Part shown: piece after piece, positions 1-9,246 of the stretch
Layout of the letters: every line of letters begins with the position of its first letter
Numbering within the stretch: the stretch's first letter is position 1
Assembly (NCBI GenBank): GCA_046350295.1
Contig: JAXMAR010000058.1
Span: 1 to 40,496, forward strand
Length of the DNA stretch: 40,496 bases
Direction: 5' to 3'
From: JAXMAR01 sp046350295
GTDB taxonomy: Bacteria > Planctomycetota > Planctomycetia > Gemmatales > Gemmataceae
The notes under the pieces: generated by a model
Told to the model about the DNA's origin: nothing
What the model saw: only the letters and a program-made list of their open reading frames with translations
Databases searched by the model: none
Made by a program: the position numbers and the translations under genes

Positions 1-3000
1 CCACGGCCGCATCAGGACATGCATGCGCTGGGCTTCTACGGGGGAAAGGTGTACCTGGGGACGGACGGAGGACTGTTCCGGTACACGCCGAATCCTGGCC
101 GGCTCGGCGGCTGGGAAGACCTGAACACTACCGGGCTCGACACGCTTCAGGTAAATAGCGTCGCGGCGCGGAACGGAAACTTGATCCTCGATGCGAGCCA
201 GGACAATGGCCACGCTCGCACTCTGGATGGCGCCGACGGCCATCCGCCGACATGGACGAGCATGGGCGGGGGAGACGGCGTCGGTATCTGGTTCGACCCG
301 GACGCCGCGGGTCATGCCAACATGGCGTACGCGGCCAATCAGCACGGCGAAGTCTATCGGACCGACAACGTGACGACGGTTGGGGCCGGTGGCTGGGAGC
401 AAATCGCCCGTCGCGATGTGAACAACGTGGATTTTTATACGCCCTTTGCCATCACCCCGGACGCCGCCGACACGCGCATTGCGCGCGCCTGGAACAACTG
501 GTTCATCGAGAGCAGGAACCGCGGAGCGGCGGGGAGCTGGACGGTCTATCCGGTCTTCCAGGAGATGAACTGGCTAGCCGCGATTCCGCTCCTGGCGCCG
601 CTCGCGAGCATCAAGTACATGACCTACGCTCCCTACGAGGACGGGGCGGGGGCGGTGAAATGGGGCCGCGTGGCATGGGTGGTTTTCGGGAACGAGGTGC
701 TCGGCGGCGGCGAGCGAGGGCACATATACCGATGGCAGGTGGTCGGAGCAGGCGGGTATTGGCAGCGAGTTACCGATATCGTGTACGAAGGAAACAAACT
801 GCAGCCGGCAAAGCTGGTTCCCGACCCGAAGACCCCCGGGACGATGTTCGCGGTGATGGATTCAACGTCGGGGCCGCAAGTCTTCTGGACGCGCGATTTC
901 GGAAAGACCTGGGAGGACATCACGGGGTCGGGCGCCTCCGCGCTGCCCAACATCGGCGTCACAACGCTACTTGTCGATCCACGCCGGGACAAGAACGCGA
1001 ACCCGCTCACCGCGTACGCAGGCACGGAGGTGGGGGTCTATAAAGGCGTCTTCCAGGACGACGTTTGGAGCTGGTCGGTCCTCGACGAGAATCTTCCCAA
1101 GGTCCGCGTTTCGGATCTGCAAATCACGGGAGGCGGTCAAGACATCCTCATCGTGGGAACTTATGGCCGAGGAGTTTGGCGGATTGATCTCGACGCCATG
1201 TGCTCTTTCGACAGCGAGCTGGAAGCTTTGACAGGCCAGGACCAGACTGTTTCGGCAACGGCCAATGTCGAATTGGAAGCCGGCGTTGTCGCCATCTTCA
1301 CTGATCCAAACAACACCGACCTCGATCCTGACCTTTACGAATGCGCCATTGACTGGGGCGACGGCGAGACGAGCGCCGGAACGGTCGTTGTTAACGAGGA
1401 CGACACCTTCTCCGTCCTCGGCGATCACACCTACACGAACGCGGGGACGTTCACGGTCAGCGTCAAGATCGCGAACAATAACGACCAGACCATCTTCGTG
1501 GACAGCACGGCCAACGTCAGCGGCGATATCGCCGCGGCCGCCGAGCCTTTGGAGAGCGATGAGGTGGCTCAACTGAGCGACGCGGTAATCGCCTCGTTCA
1601 CGGATACCTACACCGGAGCCGCGCCCGAGGATTACACGGTCAGCATCGATTGGGGCGACGGCAATTCCTCCAGCGGCAGTGTCGTCGCGAACGAGAGCGG
1701 CGGTTTCGATGTCGTCGCGTCGCATGAATACGGCGAACCGGCTTGGTTTCCGATCACCGTGACGATCGACAGCGTGCGCGATGGCCATGCGGTCGTCCTC
1801 ACGCAGGCGACCATCGCCGACGCGACGATCACCGGGAGCGCGGCCGACGACGCGACGGCGGACGAGGACAGCGCGACGGAGTTCACGCTGGCGACGTTCA
1901 CGGACGACAATCCCGACTCGGTGGCCGGCGATTTCAGCGCGTCGATCGATTGGGGGGATGGGAGCGATCCGGATGAGGGGACGATCACGCAGCAGGAGGA
2001 CGGGAGCTACGTCGTCACCGGCACGCATACCTACGCGGGGCCGGGCGATTATGAAGCGAGCGTCTTCACCTCCGATGCCGGCGGCAGCTACGCGAACACG
2101 ACGCTGACGATAACGGTGGACGGCATCGCCCCCGAAATCACCGGCCTCGAACCGGATATCGGCTCGACGGACGGCGGGAGGGTGGTCGTCATCACCGGGT
2201 CGAACCTGGAGCGCGTCACCGACGTCTACTTCGGCGCGACGGCGGCGAGCGATTTCTCGCTACAAGGGAGCGACCGCCTCATCGCCGTGGCCCCGGCGCA
2301 CAGTTCCGGGACGGTTCACATCACGGTCAGCAACGAGACGGGGACGTCGGCGACTTCCTCGGCGGACGAGTTCGTTTTCGAGGAGCCTCCCGTCAATAGC
2401 GTGCCTTCGTCCCAGACCACGGATGAGGACACGAACCTTGTCTTCTCGTCCAGCGCCGGCAATCAGGTATCCGTGAGCGATAGCGATTCCAGCGTCATCG
2501 AGGTGACACTCGCCGTGAGCCACGGCGCCCTCACCCTCTTCAGCACCGGCGGCCTCACCTTCAGCGCCGGTGACGGGTATGGCGACGCTACGATGAAGTT
2601 CCACGGCAGCCCAACCTGGGTGAACTACGCCCTGAACGGCATGACCTACGCTCCGGCGGCCGACTACAACGGGAGCGACACGCTCCACGTTTTGAGCGAC
2701 GACCTGGCCGGCGGCGCGGACAGCGACACGGTCGGCATCACGGTGAGCGCGGTCAACGACGCGCCGGTCATCACCGCGCCCAGCTACGTCAACGCGTATC
2801 AGAACACGAGCAACTCGCTCGGCGGCGCCTTCTCCATCGCCGATGTCGACGCAGGCGGCTTCTCCATTCAGATCACCCTGACCGTCTCGGCGGGCACGCT
2901 CACCTTGAGCACGACGAGCGGTCTGACCTTCTCGACCGGCGACGGTACGGACGACGCGACCGTGACCTTCACCGGCACGCTGGCCGCGATCAACGCCGCT

Positions 3001-3135
3001 CTGGACGGCATGAACTACAATGCGATCAACACCTGGTACGAGACGTTGACGATCGAGGTGAACGACCTGGGCAACAGCGGCCTGGGCGGCGAACTGACCG
3101 ACAGCGCCCTCGTCGGCATCATGATTGGGCCGTGA
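1..3135 (+). CDS. Large surface/secreted multidomain protein, 5'-partial (beta-propeller, PKD-like, IPT/TIG, cadherin-like)
   Basis: The frame is open to the window edge, so the true start lies upstream; the first ATG inside is at 19. Counting from that ATG, residues 1-400 resemble BNR/sortilin-type propeller repeats, with short blocks such as VYLGTDGGLFR, VFWTRDFGKTWEDITG and ILIVGTYGRGVWRID. Three PKD-like domains follow, each marked by IDWGDG (about residues 443, 541 and 641). Next come an IPT/TIG domain (about 705-789, EITGLEPDIGSTDGG) and two cadherin-like modules (about 794-911 and 914-1034) related to each other through L(T/S)FS(A/T)GDG. It ends without a recognisable C-terminal anchor. 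Known of the families: these modules build long extracellular adhesin-like or carbohydrate-binding proteins. A surface role is inference; no catalytic residues are visible. Confidence 0.85.
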   Translation, partial: PRPHQDMHALGFYGGKVYLGTDGGLFRYTPNPGRLGGWEDLNTTGLDTLQVNSVAARNGNLILDASQDNGHARTLDGADGHPPTWTSMGGGDGVGIWFDPDAAGHANMAYAANQHGEVYRTDNVTTVGAGGWEQIARRDVNNVDFYTPFAITPDAADTRIARAWNNWFIESRNRGAAGSWTVYPVFQEMNWLAAIPLLAPLASIKYMTYAPYEDGAGAVKWGRVAWVVFGNEVLGGGERGHIYRWQVVGAGGYWQRVTDIVYEGNKLQPAKLVPDPKTPGTMFAVMDSTSGPQVFWTRDFGKTWEDITGSGASALPNIGVTTLLVDPRRDKNANPLTAYAGTEVGVYKGVFQDDVWSWSVLDENLPKVRVSDLQITGGGQDILIVGTYGRGVWRIDLDAMCSFDSELEALTGQDQTVSATANVELEAGVVAIFTDPNNTDLDPDLYECAIDWGDGETSAGTVVVNEDDTFSVLGDHTYTNAGTFTVSVKIANNNDQTIFVDSTANVSGDIAAAAEPLESDEVAQLSDAVIASFTDTYTGAAPEDYTVSIDWGDGNSSSGSVVANESGGFDVVASHEYGEPAWFPITVTIDSVRDGHAVVLTQATIADATITGSAADDATADEDSATEFTLATFTDDNPDSVAGDFSASIDWGDGSDPDEGTITQQEDGSYVVTGTHTYAGPGDYEASVFTSDAGGSYANTTLTITVDGIAPEITGLEPDIGSTDGGRVVVITGSNLERVTDVYFGATAASDFSLQGSDRLIAVAPAHSSGTVHITVSNETGTSATSSADEFVFEEPPVNSVPSSQTTDEDTNLVFSSSAGNQVSVSDSDSSVIEVTLAVSHGALTLFSTGGLTFSAGDGYGDATMKFHGSPTWVNYALNGMTYAPAADYNGSDTLHVLSDDLAGGADSDTVGITVSAVNDAPVITAPSYVNAYQNTSNSLGGAFSIADVDAGGFSIQITLTVSAGTLTLSTTSGLTFSTGDGTDDATVTFTGTLAAINAALDGMNYNAINTWYETLTIEVNDLGNSGLGGELTDSALVGIMIGP

Positions 3136-3333
3136 CCGGACGCAGCGGGTGGGCCGGGCTCAACCAGGGGCGGTTGCAGACCATTGCGGAGGAATGGACT
3201 TCGACGAGGGGAGCCCGTACCGGAGCGGGACGATGCGGGAGCGGAAAGAGCTTTCTTTGCGTTTCGTCGTCGTCGGCCGTCCGAGTAAGATGAATCTCCC
3301 CGTTATGATTCCCTCCCGGGAGGTTCCGCTCCC

Positions 3334-4251
3334 ATGCTCGCCTTTCTTTTCCTGACTGCGATTGCCGGTCCCGAACCGGATCCGGCGCCCCCCAAAGCGC
3401 CGTTCGCCGGGGCCGACATCCGGGCGCTGATCGCGCGCATGACCGACGTCAAGGCGTCGTTCCAGGAGCGTTGCGGCGCCGAGGACGAACTGGAAAAGCG
3501 CCGGCCGCAGGACGTGCTGCCCCGGTTGCTGCCCGAGCTGGCCAAGGGGATGCCGCCCGGGGGCATCTGGAACGGCCTGGGGTCGCGCGAGGCCAACCGG
3601 CATGGACCGGTCCGGTGGCAGATCTGGTACGCGGTCCATCGCGTCTGGGACCGGCACGTGGGCGCCTTGCCGGCCGCCGAGGCGGGCAAGGAGTTGCTGT
3701 CGCTGTTGCGGGGCTCGGGCAGCGACCGGGAGAGGATCCATCTGCTGAGCGGCCTGACGCACTGCTGGGACAGCGACGCCGAAGCCGACCTGGCGGGCTT
3801 GCTGGGCGACGCCGGCGAAACGGTCGACATCCGCCAGGGAGCGGCGCTGCCTCTCATCGTCCACGGCAAGGGGGACTACCGGGATGTGCTGCTCAAGTGG
3901 GCCGGGGCGGCCGCGGACGCGCGCGAAAAGCAGCGCTGGTTCGATCTGCTGAGCGATCCGGTCCATCGCAAGCGCAAGGGGTTCGATCCGCGCGTCGTCC
4001 GCCTCGGCTTCCAGCTCATCCAGGATGAAAGAACAAGTTCCCCCGGCTTCATTCACGGCGCCTATTTCCTGGCAGGGAAGGTCGGCGCGTATGTCGGTGA
4101 GGAGTTCGCCCCGAGCACGGGCGATCCGCGCTATGCGGACCGGAAGGGGGGCCTGAGCGACCGCTATTTCGTCGATACGGTTCAGAACGCGGTGCGCTGG
4201 TGGCAAAACAATCGGGAGCGATTCGAGAAGATGAGCCGCCCGGACAAGTAA
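3334..4251 (+). CDS. Secreted hypothetical protein, possibly HEAT-like helical
   Basis: This is a 305-residue protein. It starts with a very short hydrophobic stretch (MLAFLFLTAIAG) that could be a minimal signal peptide, and the rest looks helical. GGGAGG at about 3317-3322 is a good ribosome site for the ATG at 3334. The central part has Leu/Ala-rich segments (ELLSLLRGSG, EADLAGLLGDAGE, RQGAALPLIV) like degenerate HEAT units. The end is basic and aromatic (WWQNNRERFEKM). I recognise no catalytic motif and do not know its function. It is convergent with the HAD hydrolase on the other strand, about 20 bp away. Secretion and the repeat fold are inferences from composition. Confidence 0.75.
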   Translation: MLAFLFLTAIAGPEPDPAPPKAPFAGADIRALIARMTDVKASFQERCGAEDELEKRRPQDVLPRLLPELAKGMPPGGIWNGLGSREANRHGPVRWQIWYAVHRVWDRHVGALPAAEAGKELLSLLRGSGSDRERIHLLSGLTHCWDSDAEADLAGLLGDAGETVDIRQGAALPLIVHGKGDYRDVLLKWAGAAADAREKQRWFDLLSDPVHRKRKGFDPRVVRLGFQLIQDERTSSPGFIHGAYFLAGKVGAYVGEEFAPSTGDPRYADRKGGLSDRYFVDTVQNAVRWWQNNRERFEKMSRPDK

Positions 4252-4271
4252 GAGGGTCGATCGGGAACCGT

Positions 4272-4910
4272 TCAGGACGTGATGGTGAGCAACTCCTGCA
4301 GGTCGCTCACTTCCTTGTCCGCCTGGCCCGGCCGGCAATGGGGGCGACGGACCAGCACGGTGGTGAGGCCGAGGGAGGCGGCGGTGGCGAGGTCGTAGTC
4401 GGCGTAGGCGGAGACGTGCCACCAGCGCTTGCTGAACGGGACGTGGAGGCGGTCGGAGACGGCGGTCCAGAAGGCGGGGGCGGGCTTGTAGACGCGGGTT
4501 TCCTCGGCACAAAGCCAGGCGGTCAGCGGGAAGCCGAGCTGGTCCTGGGCTTGCCGGCCGTGACTGCGGTCGCTGTTGGTCATGGCGACGCAGGGGACGC
4601 GCTCCATCAGGCGTTTCAAGGCGGCCTGCGTGTCGGGGAACAAGGGCCAGCGGCCCAGATTCTCGGCGATGTGGGTGGCGGCGGCGCGGGGCAAGCCGAG
4701 GCGGCGGATGAGGCTCCAGGTCGTGATGTCGGTGTAGGAGGCGAACTGCAAGCGCTCGACGCGCTCCTGATCGGCGAGCAGGCTTTCCCAGCGCCCCTGG
4801 TCGAGGGCGATGCCGTGGCAGTCCAGGTCGCGGCGCAGGCCTTCCCGCCAATCGATGAGGGTGCCGAAGACGTCGAAGGTAAGAAGCTGTGGCGTCATGG
4901 ACGAAGGCAC
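4272..4910 (-). CDS. HAD-superfamily hydrolase, haloacid dehalogenase type II-like
   Basis: This 212-residue protein has the HAD motifs in order. Motif I is FDVFGTLIDW with the nucleophile Asp at residue 13. Motif II is TNSD near residue 111, motif III is the Lys in YKPAP near residue 147, and motif IV falls in YADYDLATAASLG. Known of the family: members use an aspartyl-ester intermediate and type II 2-haloacid dehalogenases have this layout, but many relatives are phosphatases, so the substrate is open. The first start is GTG at 4910; an ATG four codons later (4898) is an equally plausible start, and neither has a strong ribosome site. It is divergent from dcd, with about 200 bp between them. 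The length is normal for the family. Confidence 0.85.
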   Translation of the reverse strand: MPSSMTPQLLTFDVFGTLIDWREGLRRDLDCHGIALDQGRWESLLADQERVERLQFASYTDITTWSLIRRLGLPRAAATHIAENLGRWPLFPDTQAALKRLMERVPCVAMTNSDRSHGRQAQDQLGFPLTAWLCAEETRVYKPAPAFWTAVSDRLHVPFSKRWWHVSAYADYDLATAASLGLTTVLVRRPHCRPGQADKEVSDLQELLTITS

Positions 4911-5110
4911 GCGTGGCTGGTCTATACCTTTCTATCACATGAAGGGTGGGTGTGAGGGGGTCGTGACACGAAACGAATTATGTCGCTTTGTCTAAATGAC
5001 TTGCGGCGTCGGCTTCGGACAGGGCCGTGAGACGAATCACGGCATGGAAACGCAATCAATAAGATAACGGCATCCCGTTTCCTCAGGGTCCCCTTGCACG
5101 GAGCCGCATC

Positions 5111-5668
5111 ATGGGCCTTCTCGCCGATTGGCAGATTCGCAAGTTGGTCAAGATCCATCCCTTCGCCGAGGAGGCCAAGCGCGAGGGCGCCGTCTCCTAC
5201 GGGCTTTCCAGCTACGGCTACGACGTCCGCGTCGGCCGCAGCTTCAAGGTGTTCACCAACGTCTACGGCGCCATCATCGATCCCAAGCAGTTCGACAAGT
5301 CGGCGTTCGTGGACATCGAAGCGGACCACTGCATCATCCCGCCCAACAGCTTTGCCTTGGCCGAGACCGTCGAGTATTTCGAGATTCCGCGCGACGTGCT
5401 GGCCACCTGCCTGGGAAAGTCGACCTACGCCCGCTGCGGCATCATCGTCAATGTCACGCCGCTGGAGCCGGAGTGGCGCGGCAAAATCACCATCGAGATC
5501 TCGAATACGACGCCGCTTCCTGCGAAGATCTATGCCAACGAGGGGATCGCGCAGATCCTCTTCTTCAAGGCCGACCAGGTCTGCGAGAAGAGCTACGCCG
5601 ACAAGAAGGGGAAGTATCAGGACCAGAAGGGGCTGACGCTGCCGTTCGTCGTCGGCCAGGAGAAATAG
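5111..5668 (+). CDS. dcd: dCTP deaminase
   Basis: Deaminates dCTP to dUTP in the cytoplasm for thymidylate synthesis. The 185 residues match the shorter bacterial Dcd type. GKSTYARCGIIVNVTPLEP is the signature block. Ser104, Arg108 and Glu129 (in ITIEISN) sit where the Ser111, Arg115 and Glu138 active-site residues of E. coli Dcd lie, with nearly the same spacing. The C-terminal GKYQDQKGLTLP is typical. GGAG at 5099-5102 supports the ATG at 5111. It could be bifunctional dCTP deaminase/dUTPase, which the sequence alone does not settle. A 9-bp-stem palindrome lies just after the stop (5674-5702). The frame is intact and family-length. Confidence 0.96.
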   Translation: MGLLADWQIRKLVKIHPFAEEAKREGAVSYGLSSYGYDVRVGRSFKVFTNVYGAIIDPKQFDKSAFVDIEADHCIIPPNSFALAETVEYFEIPRDVLATCLGKSTYARCGIIVNVTPLEPEWRGKITIEISNTTPLPAKIYANEGIAQILFFKADQVCEKSYADKKGKYQDQKGLTLPFVVGQEK

Positions 5669-5673
5669 CCATC

Positions 5674-5702
5674 GTTTAGCCGCGGTTCGCAGAACCGCGG
5701 GG
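5674..5702. repeat. Dispersed palindrome GTTTAGCC-type, copy 1
   Basis: The stem is ccgcggttc (5680-5688), loop gca, then gaaccgcgg (5692-5700), a perfect 9-bp inverted repeat preceded by cgtttag. Related copies occur at 31529-31557 (opposite orientation) and 32731-32761. It lies 12 bp after the dcd stop and could act as a terminator or mRNA-stabilising hairpin, but there is no T-tract. It is best read as a REP-like intergenic repeat of this genome. Confidence 0.7.
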
Positions 5703-5749
5703 CCGGCGCCGATTGTCGGCGTTCGTCAAGGTTTCCGGGGGGGAAGCTC

Positions 5750-7096
5750 GTGATCCAGGATATCGCCTTTTCGCGGCGCCACCTTCTTCAGGCCGGCGCC
5801 ATCGCCGGTCTCGGCTTGTCGTTGCCGCGTCTCCTTCGCGCCGACACGGCGCCGGTCGCGAAGACGCGCCGCGCCGACGCCTGCATCCTCATCTTCCTCA
5901 ATGGCGGGCCGAGCCATCTCGACATGTGGGACATGAAGCCGGCGGCTCCCGTCGAGATTCGCGGCGAGTTTCGGCCAGTCGCCACCTCGCTCCCCGGCGT
6001 CCAACTCAGCGAGCATCTCCCCCGGCTCTCCCGGCTGGCACATCAGGTGAGCCTCGTGCGCTCGGTGCGCCACAGCGTCAACAACGCCCATGCCGCCGCC
6101 GTCTATGCCGCCCTCACCGGCCACGACCGCGGCGAGCGCGGCGGCGGCGCCAAGCCGACGGACAACCCCGCCATCGGCTCGGTCGTCGCCCGCATGCGGC
6201 CGCCCGAACGGCCCGTCGTTCCCTATGTCGCTCTCCCGTTCATCACGAAGGAAGGCGCGGGTGGGCCGCCGCAGCCCGGCTTCTTCGGCGGCTTCATGGG
6301 CCGCACGCACGACCCGCTTTTCGTCCTCAACGATCCGAACGCTCCCAACTTTCAGATTCCCGGCCTGAGCCCGGACGCGGCCGTATCGGAGCGCCGCCTC
6401 AGCGATCGCGCGCAGCTGCGGCGTTCGGTCGGTGGTCCCGCGCCCTACTCGGAGCGCGTGCTGGCGGAGATGGACGAGTTTCAGCAGCGGGCCGTCGATC
6501 TGTTGACCTCGCCGGGAACGCAGCAGGCCTTCCGCATCGAACAGGAGCCAGCGGCAGTCCGCACGGCTTATGGCCGGAACATCTATGGCCAGAGCGTCCT
6601 GTTGTCGCGACGCCTGATCGAGGCGGGCGCCCGCGTCGCCTGCGTCTCGTGGGCGCCCGACGCCAACGCCACCTGGGACACGCACGGCAATAACTTCACG
6701 AAGCTCCGCTCCGAGTTGCTGCCCCAGCTCGACGCCGCTCTCTCCAGCCTCTTGAACGACCTCATCGCACGCGACATGCTCGAGCGGACGCTGGTCGTCG
6801 TCATGGGGGAGTTCGGCCGCACCCCGCGCATCAACGGCAGCGGCGGCGGCCGCGACCACTGGAACTTCTGCTACAGCATGTTGCTGGCCGGCGGCGGCAT
6901 CAAGCCCGGCTACATCCACGGCGCCAGCGACCGCATCGGCGCCTATCCGAGCGCCAATCCGGTCTCCCCGGCGGACCTCGTCGCCACCATCTATGAGTGC
7001 CTCGGCATCCCCAAGGACCTCGAGCTGTACGACAACCTGCGCCGGCCGTTCCAGCTCGTGCCCTGGGGGGACGTGATCGGCGGGCTTTTGGCGTGA
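5750..7096 (+). CDS. DUF1501 family protein, Tat-exported
   Basis: This is a 448-residue DUF1501 protein. The GTG start at 5750 follows a strong GGGGGGAAG ribosome site. The N-terminus has a twin-arginine signal (SRRHLLQAG, Arg9-Arg10, then a hydrophobic stretch to about residue 30). Diagnostic blocks are FLNGGPSHLDMWDMKP near residue 50, WDTHGNNF near 310, GEFGRTPRINGSGGGRDHW near 352-370 and a C-terminal DLVATIYECLGI. Known of the family: an alkaline-phosphatase/sulfatase-like fold, abundant in planctomycetes and normally next to a DUF1549/DUF1553 partner. Here that partner is missing; the neighbours are dcd and a HEAT region. It is predicted to be periplasmic. The function is unproven. Confidence 0.93.
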   Translation: MIQDIAFSRRHLLQAGAIAGLGLSLPRLLRADTAPVAKTRRADACILIFLNGGPSHLDMWDMKPAAPVEIRGEFRPVATSLPGVQLSEHLPRLSRLAHQVSLVRSVRHSVNNAHAAAVYAALTGHDRGERGGGAKPTDNPAIGSVVARMRPPERPVVPYVALPFITKEGAGGPPQPGFFGGFMGRTHDPLFVLNDPNAPNFQIPGLSPDAAVSERRLSDRAQLRRSVGGPAPYSERVLAEMDEFQQRAVDLLTSPGTQQAFRIEQEPAAVRTAYGRNIYGQSVLLSRRLIEAGARVACVSWAPDANATWDTHGNNFTKLRSELLPQLDAALSSLLNDLIARDMLERTLVVVMGEFGRTPRINGSGGGRDHWNFCYSMLLAGGGIKPGYIHGASDRIGAYPSANPVSPADLVATIYECLGIPKDLELYDNLRRPFQLVPWGDVIGGLLA

Positions 7097-7512
7097 CGGA
7101 CCGCTTATGCGCTCATCGAGGGCCGATTCGTCGCGACAAAGATGGGGCACAGGGACCTGTGGAATGGCTCCGTCCAGGACATCTTTCGGATGGAGCCCTG
7201 GGAGATGGCGAGCGCAAGAAGTAAGGGCGCGCGGCGTCGGATTCCCTGACACCTCTTTCCTGACGCCGCGGGTGGTGGAGACGCCAATGCCTGTCATGCG
7301 GCAAAACGATTCCGGCGGGAACGACCAGGCGCCCTGGTTGCGGCTGGTCGTGGGACGAGCCGGCGGATGAGAACGTCACGGCATAGGCGCCGTCACCAGC
7401 GGGCTGCTCGCGTGAGCGCGCCGCGGAGATCGTTTTCCGCACAAGTCTCTTGTTCTCGCGGCCGTTTCGGTTTAGTCTTGATGCGCCCTTCTTCATGTTG
7501 GGAGGTCGCGCC
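7097..7512. other. Intergenic region with a short open in-frame extension after the DUF1501 stop
   Basis: No convincing gene. After the DUF1501 stop (7094-7096) the same frame stays open for 51 codons to TGA 7247-7249. It reads protein-like text (VATKMGHRDLWNGSVQD, then FRMEPWEMA) but has no start of its own apart from internal ATGs and no ribosome site. It may be a gene remnant or chance. The rest holds no recognised structure except a weak TTGTTC / 17 bp / TAGTCT promoter-like pair at 7450-7478, ahead of the HEAT remnant. Confidence 0.4.
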
Positions 7513-7734
7513 ATGTCTATACGCGTGCTCCTTGCCTTGGGCGTTTCCCTGGTGTTCGTCGCCAGACTCTCCGGCGCTGAGACGGAGAAAAACGCCTCCC
7601 TCATCAAACGACTGGAAGACAAGAAGAGAGCGAGCCGCCTCGAAGCCCTGCGCGAGCTGGGGACGGCGGCCAAGGACATCGAGACGCAGGACGCGCCGGA
7701 AGGGGAGTCGCGTTTGGAAAGTCGGTCCCCCTGA
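7513..7734 (+). pseudogene. Internally deleted HEAT-repeat gene remnant (unit A of a tandem array)
   Basis: This 73-residue ORF has a GGAGG ribosome site and a signal peptide (MSIRVLLALGVSLVFVARLSG). Its first 45 residues match the start of the two large HEAT genes downstream (ETEKNASLIKRLEDKK, then RLEALRELG). It then jumps to the extreme C-terminal tail of the second ORF of a unit: IETQDAPEGESRLESRSP here against LETQDAPEVESRLEARTP at 9870. About 1.9 kb of the unit is therefore gone, with the join near 7675-7682. The 3' flank (cggaggtcac) also matches the flank of unit B. It is most simply a recombination remnant. A short secreted peptide could still be made, since start, signal and stop are intact. 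Confidence 0.75.
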
Positions 7735-7768
7735 TCCTATCCACTCGTCTACGTTCGGAGGTCACGTC

Positions 7769-9243
7769 ATGTCGGCACGCGTGCTCTTCGGCCTGAGCAT
7801 CTTCGTCATTGCCGTCAGCCCGGTCCGGGCCGATACGGAGAAAACGGCGACGCTCGTCGGCCGGCTCGACGACAAGAAGAAAGCGGTCCGCCTCGAAGCC
7901 TTGCGCGAGCTGGGCAAGCAAGGGACGGCGGCGAAGGAGGCCGTCGGCGCGTCGCGGCGCTGTTCCACCACGCCAAGGCGGCGGACGAGGTGGCCCAGGC
8001 GGCGGCGACGTTGGCGCAGCTGGGGCCCGCGTCCGTGTCTGAGCTGGTCAAGGCGTTCAAGGACGCGCGGGTGGAGCAGGCGCGGCAGGCGGCCATGGCG
8101 CTGGCGCGGATGGGACCGGCGGCGAAGAAGGCGGCGCCGCACCTGATTGCGGGATTGCGGGATCGGGATCCGGTTGTTCGCGCGTGGTGCGCTCAGGCGC
8201 TGGGCGAGTTCGGGGCGAGCGAAGAGACTGCGCGCGCCTTGTTCGACGCCGTAACGGACCCGATCCCGGCCGTGCAACAAGCGGCCGGACTTGCGTTGGC
8301 AAGGGGGGGCCGCAAGGCTACGCCCCATCTCCGCACGATCCTGAGAGACATGAGCGGCCCCAATCCGGCCGCGGCGGCCGAGATACTGGCTCTCGTGGGG
8401 CCGGATGCGGTGGAGGCCGTACCCGAACTGCTCATCGCGCTGGAGGATTTCGAACCGACGATGCGTGCCGCCGCGGCCAAGGCGCTCGGGGCGTTAAAGG
8501 GGAGGGCGAAGGAGGTGGTCCCGTCCCTGGCGAAGGCTCTGGCCGTCGAGAAAAGCTATCCCGTGCAGCAAGAGATTATCGGGGCGCTGGCGCGCGGCGC
8601 TGAGGCGGATGTGCCCGGCTTCATGGACGACATGCGCAAGCTCAATCGGGAAGGAGGATGGGCGGCGCCGTTCGCGTTGCCGCAGTTCGGCCCGCGCGGC
8701 GCGGACGCGGTCAAGCCGTTGATCAAGATGTTGCAGGATCCCGACGTCGGCACACGCGTGGCGGCGGCAGCCGCGCTTGGGCAAATCGGTCCCGACGCGC
8801 TCGAGGCGCTCCCCCCTCTTCAGGCGCTTCTCCGTGCCCCGCAGCCGGAGTTGGCCGGGGCGGCGGCACAGGCGATCTTCAGGATCGAGCCGCGATTGGA
8901 GGAAGTCGCCCTGAAGCACTTCCTGTTCGAGATCGATCAGGCGGAGACAGTCCTCAATCGCCTGCGCAAGGAGATGGAAGCGATCCGAGCGGCCGGTGGC
9001 GCCGCCGTCTTTGACGACGTTCGGCTCCAGCAGCCGTTCATGCGACTCATGGATTTTCACCTCTATCTGAATTCGGCCGCTGCGAAAGGGTCAAGAAAAC
9101 GCGCGGACAACGTCATCGTGGCGCGGATAACGGCCATGACGCAGGTGACGGCACGCATGGTGAACGAATTCGGGCCCGAAGGGATCCCGGCGCTGGTGGC
9201 CGGCATCAACAAGGCCGCGGCCTTTCGCCTGGGCTTCTGCTGA
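7769..9243 (+). CDS. Secreted HEAT-repeat protein, unit B first ORF, one frameshift
   Basis: It starts at ATG 7769 after cggaggtcac with a signal peptide (MSARVLFGLSIFVIAVSPVRA). Compared with the sister gene at 9902, one T is missing between 7945 and 7946: gccgtc-ggcgcg here, gcggtctggcgcg there. The first 59 codons are thus in another frame from the rest, which is open from 7990 to 9243. Corrected, it is about 490 residues of stacked HEAT units with repeated ALARMGPAAKKA, AAAKALGALKG and AAALGQIGPDALEALP blocks. It ends RLGFC then TGA, and the same frame continues into the next ORF after one codon. Known of the family: HEAT solenoids are protein-binding scaffolds; the partner is unknown. 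The indel could be an assembly error or real decay. Confidence 0.75.
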
Positions 9244-9246
9244 CCG

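Noticed and set aside
3160..4938. 592-codon open frame on the minus strand across the secreted protein and HAD genes
   Set aside because: Its Arg/Pro-rich text is a GC-rich antisense artefact; the two genes in other frames have motifs and ribosome sites.
7450..7478. Promoter TTGTTC / TAGTCT ahead of the HEAT remnant
   Set aside because: Spacing is 17 bp but both boxes match the consensus poorly; not listed as a feature.
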